Positions 9,752-17,375 of a DNA stretch of 35,997 nucleotides are shown here, piece by piece. Position 1 is the first letter of the stretch; every line of letters starts with the position of its first letter. The position numbers were made by a program, and so were the translations under genes. The DNA comes from Rhizoclosmatium globosum (Eukaryota > Chytridiomycota > Chytridiomycetes > Chytridiales > Chytriomycetaceae), in contig MCGO01000309.1 in assembly GCA_002104985.1 (NCBI GenBank), positions 1 to 35,997 on the forward strand. The letters are read 5' to 3'. The notes beneath the pieces were generated by a model that saw nothing but the letters and a program-made list of their open reading frames with translations, was not told the origin of the DNA and did not search any database.

Positions 9752-10742
9752 CTGCGGGAGTTATAGCGAAGCCAATGATTCATGGGACAAGTCAAGTCCA
9801 GCACCAAAACCCAGATTTAGATGATGTTCAAGCTACTCTGTGCCAATCAGGGAATCCAGCTAATGATATGTAAGAACTGAGTAACGATGCGTATCTTGCA
9901 GTCTTTTTGAAATTAATACAGAAAGCAAGAGCCTGGGATTGGCCTGGGAGCAGATCAACAGCTTTCGTCTTCAAATTCTCACCAGCTTTCAGACTCGTTC
10001 ATTCTATCCAAGGAAATAAGACCCCGTTATGATATCTTCGAACGATTTTGTGATGGGAAACCTGTCACAATACTACATCCAAGCCCACGACTGTATCATA
10101 TCTGCGGCTGTTTCAGCACACGAAAGCAATGTATAGCTATAATATCATCGATTGTATTGAGCTGTTTGGTCCTTGTTGGAGTTGCCTTGTTCTTTCTGGT
10201 AAGTCTCCGAATGTAACCGCCAATCAACTAAGCTGTCATCTCAGATCCCTCGAATTCCATCAGTTCTCATATCCGATCCTTTTATTTCAAATGCAACCGA
10301 CGTCGTTCAATACACAGTCTCCGGCTCGTTAGACAACGCAACAATCGCGAACCCATTCACGATTCAAGTGAACCTCTTCATGAACATATCTGTAGTAAGC
10401 GAAAACTACTATCCAGTTCCCATAAACGATATGTTCTTCACGGGACAAATGATTGGCGCGAACGACGCGACAGTCATTCCAAACTGCTACTTGAATGGTC
10501 GGGCTGGTGGAATATCGTTTCCTCCACGCTCTAATTATACGTTTACGATGCCGATTGAGTTGATTTTCACGGTGACGAGTTTTGCGAACCAATCAAGCTC
10601 GGTGGATCAAGCAATTCTGATGCTAAAGACACGTTGTGGAAGGCGACGAAGTAATTTATTCGTGAACTACGAAGCTGTCATTGATTTGCCTGCATTAAGT
10701 TGGACGGGGTATAAGCCGAAAGCGAATGGGCTCAAAAAGTAA
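9667..10742 (+). CDS. Single-pass membrane protein with LEA2-like outer domain (about 325 aa)
   Basis: Exons are about 9667-9869, 9922-10198 and 10245-10742, with 52- and 46-bp introns that keep phase. A polar N-terminal region is followed by a Cys-rich juxtamembrane segment (HICGCFSTRKQC) and one transmembrane helix (IAIISSIVLSCLVLVGVALF). The second intron falls at the end of the helix, followed by IPRIPSVLISDPFI. The outer domain has several Asn-x-Ser/Thr sites and ends LSWTGYKPKANG. The layout of basic/Cys segment, TM helix and beta-rich ectodomain resembles LEA2/NHL-type proteins. The gene at 15120-17017 is a clear paralog. The start is uncertain: ATGs at 9628, 9667, 9700 and 9775 are all in frame. 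9667 has the best context, but only 9775 avoids overlapping the HET gene. Confidence 0.65.
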
Positions 10743-10944
10743 GCTATTGAAAATGCAAATATTATTCCACACTAACTCAATTCTTAGATTCTTATGCCCA
10801 AATATGCATTTGTCAAATATTAGCAGTATTTTTGATTGATTGGTCAACCAACGTGTTACACAACGCCGTGTACGCGCAATAAAACCTCGTCTGTAACGAC
10901 AAGAATCAAATGTTAAAGTTTTGCTCTGTTTCAGCTGATTGAAA

Positions 10945-11748
10945 ATGAGGGTCAGCTTGAGTTGCCGTTTGGCGGTCGAGTTCGAAACTCACTATCCACT
11001 CCCAGCAAAGAAACTGTCAACGAAAGAAAGTGAACCAAATATGCAGCAGACGTCTCAACAATTCGACAGCAGTGAAGCCCCAATTCGGTGGAAGGATCAG
11101 AAAGAGTCCACCTCCACTACTTTCCCATTGCAAGTAGATACCTCAACTAAAGCAGGCGACGATCTCTGGAGGCCGCCTTCATCTTGCTGTTCACTGTCAC
11201 CGCGAAGCTCGTACTCGTCAATTACTTCTGCCCCTCAATCAGCAGCAGAGCATCGCAACTCTTGCTATTCATACCCATACCCTCTTCCTCGCCAAATATC
11301 AGTTGTGAGTCGCAAGGCGGAAGTAATGTGGCTTCCATCTGAGACGGCCCAGCTAGAAGTAACCCTCGAAGACACTTCAATCTCAGCACCAATTATTGCG
11401 AAGTCCTCTACTGGAGGAGAAATTGAGCTCAATGTATCAGAAATACCACAGGATAACCCAGAAACGAAACGAGCTTCGTTGCTCTCCATGGCGAGCAAGC
11501 TTTCTGACACTGACACAATCACTGAAGCAAACAAGGATCAACACGGACGAAAGAAGACTTTTTCTTCAGCGAAAGAAGCGATTGGGAAGCTCTTTGGAAG
11601 AAAGAGTCAACTTCGTTTTGGTCTTGCAAAGCAGACGTCTCTATTTGAAAAAGAGTCCGGCCCCCTTTACTTGCCTTCTTCTAAATTCCCGACGCTGTCA
11701 TTGCTTGACAGTCCGGACCTTCTTCTGGAAGTCCTTAAAAGCCGTTGA
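10945..11748 (+). CDS. Ser-rich hypothetical protein (267 aa)
   Basis: An uninterrupted frame of 267 codons plus stop starts 200 bp after the previous gene. An upstream in-frame ATG at 10939 would add two residues. The product is polar, with Ser/Tyr-rich patches (CCSLSPRSSYSSIT, CYSYPYPLPRQ) and a short basic C-terminal part (SSAKEAIGKLFGRKSQLRFG). There is no signal peptide or membrane span and I recognise no family. Its codon use and length suggest a real disordered protein, but it could also be the last exon of a longer gene. Confidence 0.5.
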   Translation: MRVSLSCRLAVEFETHYPLPAKKLSTKESEPNMQQTSQQFDSSEAPIRWKDQKESTSTTFPLQVDTSTKAGDDLWRPPSSCCSLSPRSSYSSITSAPQSAAEHRNSCYSYPYPLPRQISVVSRKAEVMWLPSETAQLEVTLEDTSISAPIIAKSSTGGEIELNVSEIPQDNPETKRASLLSMASKLSDTDTITEANKDQHGRKKTFSSAKEAIGKLFGRKSQLRFGLAKQTSLFEKESGPLYLPSSKFPTLSLLDSPDLLLEVLKSR

Positions 11749-12169
11749 ATTTCTGACCTTCTTCCTCACAAAACTCAGCTCGGTTCATCGAATCCACAAC
11801 CCTGATTGTCGTCCCCATTTATGCTTCACTATACTTCTCCAGTAACATGTTCAGGGGATTTGAGTATTTGAAACCTTTTGATTGTCAATTTCAAAACGTT
11901 ACATTTACTCTTATCTTCTGCCACATGCTTTCCTCCATATCTGCTGCCCAAATCTTATGCTCTATTATATCGAGTTCAATAAATGATGCATTCTGGTTTA
12001 TTTACAAACGACGATGAATAGTCAATCACTTGGTCTCCTGCACTGAAAGTTAAGTATACGATTTTATTAAAGTGATTCCTTCTCGAAGATGATTCCTTCC
12101 ATTTTGCGTGCAATGTGAGGTCACCTTATAAAATTGGATTTTTTGAAGATTGCGATATCATACTTCAAG
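11749..12169. other. Intergenic, nothing identified
   Basis: This AT-rich stretch lies between two weak gene calls. It holds an AATAAATG-type polyadenylation-like signal near 11988 and no frame I would defend. Confidence 0.4.
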
Positions 12170-12661
12170 TTAGACGCCCAATCTATCAGTTGTTTGGTGC
12201 ACGAAGTCATTTTTCAACTTGGTTTCTTTCAATCGTTCAAGCTCAGATTGTCTCAACAAATCTGCAGCTAGCATTGCAAGAAGTGAGCCGTATCTTTTTT
12301 TTTTACCCCATTGTCTACCTGAATAGGAGTGAGAAGTGTCAAACCTTTTAGTTGTATAAACGAAAGTCATTTACCAAATCGAGTAAGTATTGACTTCATC
12401 TTCCTCATCATCCTCAACTCCAGGAGTTGAAGGCCCTGATTCCGTTTCACCGTTAGATAGTCCTATCATAGCAAGCGTAATCTGCTCAGCCATCAGCTTG
12501 CACTTTGAGATTCCATCAGATTGACATCGAACTTTTTCCTCCAGATCCCTAGACAAGAAAGCCCAACATATATTACGGCATTCCTTGCCTGGGTAGGCTT
12601 CTACTTTAGGTTTTGATACCTGTTTCTTTGTGCTGCTACCTGCTGAATTCGCGAATATCAA
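12170..12661 (-). CDS. Hypothetical short protein, exons uncertain
   Basis: Two neighbouring minus-strand frames look coding. The upstream one, 12661-12371, contains KECRNICWAFLSRDLEEKV and CKLMAEQITLAMIGLS, then an acidic tail (VEDDEEDEV). The downstream one, to a stop at 12170, is strongly helical (LLAMLAADLLRQSELERLKE) after a Lys run encoded by ten A bases. A GTAAAT donor near 12370 and a TATTCAG acceptor near 12312 would join them, but the phase is off by one, possibly because of the A run. No ATG start is clear. The family is unknown. Confidence 0.3.
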
Positions 12662-12822
12662 TATTCAGTTCTAAGGGGTTCTTGTTTTTTTGGTTTGACA
12701 CGCAATCAACAAGAAATTAGAATTGTATTTGATTATTGTATGGATAATAAAAGACGGTGGTTCAGATGAACTTTACTACCAAAACTCGAACAATCTAAAA
12801 AACCGAATATCCCTGCCACACT

Positions 12823-13932
12823 CTAAACAGCAATAATGCCTCCAATATTCTGGTGCGCAAAAATAAACTTGACACCCAAGTTATTTTGCTCACCCAACTC
12901 CTGCACAATCTTTTCAACAGCCAAATCACGTCCCCCCTCTGCACGCACAGCATCAATTGATTCCTTCACATGCTGAATAATCACAGTAAACCCTTGCAAC
13001 ACATTCTCAACAGTCGCACCACACCCACTCTTCCCCAACTCAAGCACAGCCTGTGCCAGAACCCTTAATTCCTGAATCACAAGCTTCGGCGTCAAATGTC
13101 CAAACAACGAAGAAGTCGGCGTCGAGTCCGGGAACGAGCACTCAATCATTAAAGCCTTCAGCCTCTTTGACGAAACAAGCGGTGCAACTGAGTTCCACAT
13201 TTTCGCGTTCAGAGTTGACTTTTCGTTCACGTCTGCACCGAGGTCTCCGCAGAGAAGGATCGCGTCGCCGGAAGGGGCTGAGAAGGTTGACAAGTTCTCG
13301 CCGAGGAGGAAACACGCGGAGGTTAGGTCTGCGTGTGAGACTGGGTAGATCAGGCTGTCGAGACGCGGGATTCCACCGGTTTTTGTGGTGATGTTTCCGG
13401 GGATCATTTGTTCGTAGTGGTAGTAACCGAATTTTGGGAGGTTTGGCCAGAGGATGCTGTTGAATGCGTGTGTGTTTAGGGCAGTGAGTGTTGAATTGAG
13501 GCCGTAGAGGGGCTTTGAGGCACCAGGGGCGTCTGCTTGAGATGAGATGAGGATTCCAGCGCAGTGGTCGAGGTGAGGGTGCGAGATCAGGTGGCCTGTG
13601 ATGAGTGTTTTGAGGGTGGTTGAAGGAAGTGCTTTTGGGGCAGTGTCGGTGTTGTCGGTGTTGTCGGTGTTGAAGAGGGTGTCGAGCGATGGGAGCGAGC
13701 GCCTGATTCCACCAAGGAGACTGCCTGGATCAAAGGAAAGCAGCGATCGTGAATCCCAGGGACGGACAAGGTACCCGGTCAGCCGGTCTTCGAAGGGCCC
13801 GCCCGCTGCTCCGAGCACAATCAGAGAGAAGGATGCACTGGTCAACGACAACTGCATCAACGGCGTTTCGAACGTGGTTTCGGTGAGAATTTGTTGGAGC
13901 GTGTTGCCTTTTGTTGCTGGATAAGCCGCCAT
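12823..13932 (-). CDS. PDE1: 3',5'-cyclic-nucleotide phosphodiesterase, class II (low-affinity)
   Basis: A single intact exon encodes 369 residues, the same length as the yeast enzyme. The metal-binding signature H-x-H-L-D-H-x-x-G is present as SHPHLDHCAGILIS at about residue 118. Supporting segments are SLIVLGAAGGPFEDRLTGYLV near the N-terminus, LLCGDLGAD in the middle and KALMIECSFPDS. The protein belongs to the metallo-beta-lactamase superfamily and hydrolyses cAMP to 5'-AMP, so it ends cAMP-PKA signals in the cytosol. A short low-complexity insert, NTDNTDNTDT, comes from a 9-bp tandem repeat at about 13646-13675. The start MAAYPATKG has no upstream in-frame alternative nearby. The gene converges on the doubtful gene at 12.2-12.7 kb. 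Confidence 0.94.
   Translation of the reverse strand: MAAYPATKGNTLQQILTETTFETPLMQLSLTSASFSLIVLGAAGGPFEDRLTGYLVRPWDSRSLLSFDPGSLLGGIRRSLPSLDTLFNTDNTDNTDTAPKALPSTTLKTLITGHLISHPHLDHCAGILISSQADAPGASKPLYGLNSTLTALNTHAFNSILWPNLPKFGYYHYEQMIPGNITTKTGGIPRLDSLIYPVSHADLTSACFLLGENLSTFSAPSGDAILLCGDLGADVNEKSTLNAKMWNSVAPLVSSKRLKALMIECSFPDSTPTSSLFGHLTPKLVIQELRVLAQAVLELGKSGCGATVENVLQGFTVIIQHVKESIDAVRAEGGRDLAVEKIVQELGEQNNLGVKFIFAHQNIGGIIAV
13646..13675. repeat. 9-bp tandem repeat inside PDE1
   Basis: GTCGGTGTT is repeated about three times in tandem on the plus strand. On the coding (minus) strand it encodes Asn-Thr-Asp repeats. The repeat keeps the frame, so its copy number can vary without breaking the enzyme. 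Confidence 0.85.
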
Positions 13933-14358
13933 TCAATACTCTAAATTGGTGCTCTGTTTTGGGACAGTGACTCCGGAGAGTGGCCTGTTCTTAGCTTTTC
14001 TATTGGCCCTAGCTTCATTTAATTTAGTGGCGTGAGAAGAGTGGCCATAATGCGATGTTTTATTAGGGCACGCGTGGTTGGTGATAACGGCGTGTGCAGC
14101 CTAAATGGTCGTGCTCCGACCCCGAGATTACATTTAAAAGGTACGACTACATGATGCCTGTTTGAAAGGAACGCAATGAGGTCAGCAATAAATATCGAAC
14201 TCGATGCCATTTGACTCTCCAGCACTAGAAATGTTGCGATGGATCCAAGAAACCTTATCATGCAAATCCGTAGTAGTTTATGCTCGACGGCAATAGTTCG
14301 TCCACAACAGCAGAAAATCAAGAAGAATATCTCAATTTCACGAAAGTCCGTAGATCAA
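13933..14358. other. Intergenic between PDE1 and the first tRNA cassette
   Basis: The region holds the PDE1 promoter and otherwise no frame with coding character. I see no repeats or RNA motif until the conserved upstream block of the tRNA cassette at 14359. Confidence 0.5.
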
Positions 14359-14417
14359 AGCTGGTGCTGGGCTCGCACACTTCACCCTTCTGCAATTTAC
14401 ACAATCAAACGTTTTTA
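14359..14417 (+). promoter_or_regulatory. Conserved block about 97 bp upstream of tRNA cassette 1
   Basis: This block closely matches 20845-20900. It includes GCTCGCAC, then TTCAC, then TTCTGCAATTTACA, then TCAAAC and a T-rich end. GCTCGCAC starts 97 bp before the first base of cassette 1 and 96 bp before cassette 2. The matched spacing means either an upstream RNA polymerase III element or the edge of the duplicated segment. The stretch between this block and the tRNA is not conserved, which favours an element. Confidence 0.5.
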
Positions 14418-14468
14418 TAATAGCTCTTTGCACTCGCAGTATAGTGTCAATGTTCAGAAAGTAAGCAG

Positions 14469-14651
14469 GCCTTGATAGCTCAGTAAGAAGAGCGCCCACC
14501 TTTTAATTCAGTAACCCCTGCCAAGGACGGTGGTTCGAGTCCACCCCAGGCCCTTGAGTAGGCCTGGTAGCTCAGCTGGAAGAGCGTGGTAAAGAATGCC
14601 ACAGATTTAAAGCTCAGTGGGAGGTCGGTGGTGCGAGTCCACCTCAGGGCC
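14469..14651 (+). tRNA. tRNA-Lys(UUU), halves separated by 110-nt insert (cassette copy 1)
   Basis: The 5' half (14469-14506) and 3' half (14616-14651) form a full tRNA only together. The acceptor is GCCTTGA/TCAGGGC with C73, plus an extra G-1:C73 pair possible. The D arm is GCTC/GAGC, the anticodon stem CCCAC/GTGGG and the loop CTTTTAA, typical of Lys(UUU). The T arm is GGTGG-TGCGAGT-CCACC. The insert lies at 14506-14615, the canonical intron site between positions 37 and 38, and contains a second tRNA body in permuted order. The intron's AGATTTAAAG can pair with the anticodon loop, as in normal tRNA introns. Position 18 is A and position 55 is G instead of G18 and U55. A TTTT terminator follows at 14656-14659. 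A plain reading as two tandem tRNAs fails because neither has an anticodon stem. Confidence 0.6.
14519..14591 (+). ncRNA. Circularly permuted tRNA-like body nested in the tRNA-Lys insert (copy 1)
   Basis: The order is 3' half (14519-14553), 7-nt spacer, then 5' half (14561-14591). Rejoined, the halves pair perfectly: acceptor GGCCTGG/CCAGGCC with C73, D arm GCTC/GAGC with canonical GG in the loop, anticodon stem TGGTA/TGCCA, and T arm GGTGG-TTCGAGT-CCACC. This body is more canonical than the Lys body around it (G18, G19, U55 and a perfect B box GGTTCGAGTCC). In the primary transcript its acceptor would be a hairpin closed by the 7-nt spacer. The anticodon cannot be read: the bases next to the stem lack U33 and differ between the two copies. 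It may be a permuted tRNA gene, a tRNA-like RNA released from the intron, or an internal promoter module. Confidence 0.5.
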
Positions 14652-14655
14652 CTAA

Positions 14656-14659
14656 TTTT
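14656..14659 (+). terminator. RNA polymerase III terminator of cassette 1
   Basis: TTTT lies five bases after C73 of the Lys 3' half. There is no T run between the two tRNA-like units except the anticodon-loop TTTT itself, so the cassette is probably one transcript. Confidence 0.6.
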
Positions 14660-15119
14660 GATACACTGCGGACTTGTTGATTGATGATCCACATTGGCTA
14701 CTCACTCATTCTCATGTCTTGAATAATAAATAGATAATACAAAACGCGAACACTGCAGATGATTTGACATTACCCTCCAGAAAATACGTCTGCTGAGACA
14801 CCGATACAAGGAAAACCCAACTCTGTTCATGCACATGACGAATGTTTAATGATTGAACCGAGAAGTGAGACAGAATTTTAATTCCTTATTCCTTTCCTGC
14901 CTTGGTACTAGTCAACCTGAATTGAGACACACGTTCTGGATGTTCTAGATTTATGGCGCAGAATATAAAAAGGATATACTTCATCGAAAGAGTCTAATGA
15001 AACGATTTAGCGACTGCCGCTGAATGCAATGAACCTCAAAAGAAGGTTCGATCACAGACGAAATCAAACAAGTGAACCCGCCCACCAAAACCCACCACCA
15101 ACCAACCAACCAACCAACC
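14660..15119. other. Intergenic, nothing identified
   Basis: About 450 bp separate the tRNA cassette from the WW-domain membrane protein gene. The end holds a (CCAA)n run at about 15100-15119 directly before the ATG. I see no gene. Confidence 0.5.
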
Positions 15120-17017
15120 ATGTCCTCGCCACCACCACCACCACCGCCACAACAGACAACCCTCAACGACGACACCATCGACAATGGATGGACACAGCAC
15201 TTTGACACCACGTACCAGCGCGTGTTCTGGCACCATCCTGAGAAAGGGTCGTCGTGGCTGCCTCCTTCTTCTTCTTCTTCTTCTTCTCCTCCAAACACAA
15301 ACACAGAACTGCCTCAGAAACAGAACAAACTCGATGAAGTCCTCAACGAACGAATCGCTGCTTCTTCCACTTCCTCTGAACAAGAGGCCCTTCCCTCCTA
15401 CGCAGCACCTCAAACTCCTCAACTGGAACCACAAGACAAATCAACAATCGACAGATTCAACGACGAAAACAAAATTAATGCTCTGGTCCAGTCCTCAAAC
15501 GCACCACTTGGAATCAAGGAATCAGACACCCTTAAATCAACAGTCGTGCATCTGTCTGACGATTCGATTGAATTGCTGAATGTGGCGACAAAGGAAGATC
15601 AAAAGTATATCTTGGCGGACTCTCCTGCCTCGGCTTCAACCGATCCCCTTTCATACCAAAAACAACAACAATTCAACCCACCACCACAACTCCCAAATGT
15701 TTATCCTTCGTACCCAATGCATTATTCTCAATCCATTCCGAATGCACCTGTTATGCCTTTGCATCCAAACCATCAACTTGCATACCAACAACAACAATCC
15801 TACGTCCCATCTTCTTCTTACCACTCTTACACTCCCATTGTCGTGCCTCCAATGTCATACACTCCCTCCTCCGCCTCCAATCCGTCAAACCCAGAAGAAG
15901 ATGCGTACATGGCGAAACTCCCACCCGGTGCAAAACGAGTGTCGGTGCCCTCTGTCAAACACGTTTCTTCTTCTGCTCAGTCTAGTAAAGAAAAGGTGTT
16001 GAGTGAGGAGGATGCGTATTATGCTCGTCTTCCGCCGGGTGCGAAACGGGTTTCGTATGTTCCTGCTGCTGTTGCTGCTCGACAGTCTTTGTCGGATGAT
16101 TCGGTTTCTGGGAAATTGTTGAGTACGGGGAATGGTAGTGGTGGTGGTGGGACGCAGTATGGGACTCAGTCGCCTTCTCTTTCGAGAAATTCAAATAATG
16201 CTGTGGGTCCTTCTCCTTTGATGGCGGCGGATGAAGTGAATGGTGGTGAACGGATTACGAGGGAGGAGAGAAGAAGAAAGGAGAGGGAACAGCAGAGAAA
16301 TTCTGGTGTACGTCATTGCTGCTGTTTCAAGACTCGTCGTGGATGTTGTTGGACCATCAGTGCCATTATTGTTGTCTTATTAGCCGGTATCGGTGTCGCC
16401 ATCTACTTCCTGGTTCGTACTTTCCCCCCATCAACATTGTCGAACCCCTTTCCACTAAACAAAATAACAACCAGTGGCCAAGAATCTCATCTGTCCAAGT
16501 CTCAGAACCATACCTCGACCCAACCTCCGCCTCCCCTTACTCCGTCTCAGGAACCCCAACCTCAGCCTCCGCAACAGCCCCCTTCCAACTCAAAATAAAC
16601 CTTGCCGTGGATGTCTCCGTCAAATCCGACTCCTACATCTCCATAACAGTCTCGAACGCTGATTTCTCGGGAACACTGCTCACAGACGCTGGCGTGCGTG
16701 TTCCCAACACGCTTGCGTCGGGGTCAAGTGGGGGTGTGACGTTTAATGGGTCTGGGGCGACGACAAAGTTTAAGCTTCCTGTTGCGGTTGTGTATAATGC
16801 TGTTTCGCCGGTGACGAATGTTGCGGCTGATCCGGCGTTGACGGTTCTTGTGGGGAAGTGTGCGAATGGTGGCGGTGGGACTGTGAAGATTGCTTATACG
16901 GTGAGTGTTGGGGTTTCGTGGATTAGTTGGACGGGGTATAAGCCGTCGTTTGATGGTGTTACGCAGTTTGTTTGTCCGGATGTTGGGGCGCTTGTTGGTG
17001 GGATTTTGACTGGATGA
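15120..17017 (+). CDS. WW-domain, single-pass membrane protein with LEA2-like outer domain (611 aa)
   Basis: Exon 1 is 15120-16412, the intron 16413-16474 (62 bp) and exon 2 is 16475-17017. After a poly-Pro start, residues 23-49 are a WW domain (GWTQHFD, RVFWHH, SSWLPP; W24 and W46 are 22 apart). WW domains bind Pro-rich peptides. A long Ser/Pro/Gln-rich region contains two copies of EEDAY-x-A-x-LPPGAKRVS at about residues 258 and 295. Then come a basic Cys-rich segment (RHCCCFKTRRGCC), one TM helix (ISAIIVVLLAGIGVAIYFL, about 412-431) and a beta-rich ectodomain with ISWTGYKPSFDG near the end. The helix, the intron position and the post-intron WPRISSVQVSEPYL match the gene at 9667-10742, so these are paralogs. 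The N-terminal half would face the cytosol. The ectodomain's function is unknown. Confidence 0.75.
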
Positions 17018-17375
17018 GCGAAGTCTTGGAAATGAGGAGGAGGTGAGGGTGGAGGTAGCATGTTCCTTATTTATTGTTTTTATCTCTTTTTTGGAGTTTC
17101 GTGCAAGTGTAGTGCAATCAGTGCAAGTATGCAAATTAAGGGCGTCATAATTAGTTTTCCTGTTTTACGTTTACGGTTTGAAGTGGGTTTAAATATACTT
17201 TATATTGTTGTGATCGGGGTTATTTGATATACAATGGCTGATCCCACGAGGAAAACAGTTCATTGTCTTTTTCGCGTTGGTGTGGTTTCTCCCATGTGGC
17301 TCTGTTTTACAAAAAATCGTCCAAAACCGGAGAGAGCCACCTTCCCTTTCTCATCCTATCTCAACCTGAACAAAT
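17018..17375. other. Intergenic, holds the FOX2 promoter
   Basis: The stretch is AT-rich near 17150-17230 (TTTAAATATACTTTATATTG), a possible TATA region for FOX2 about 180 bp upstream of its ATG. No gene is seen. Confidence 0.4.

Noticed and set aside
13053..13391. Arg-rich plus-strand frame within PDE1
   Set aside because: It is antisense to a complete, conserved gene.
14468..14553. An ordinary tRNA gene (unit 1 alone), perhaps type II or with a short intron
   Set aside because: No anticodon stem can form: CCCAC has no partner inside the unit. The self-paired acceptor has one mismatch here and two in the second copy. Cross-unit pairing explains every stem.
14561..14651. A tRNA-derived SINE head or tRNA pseudogene
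   Set aside because: There is no A-rich tail or target-site duplication. The copies keep long-range pairing, a fixed upstream block and a terminator, which decayed SINEs would not.
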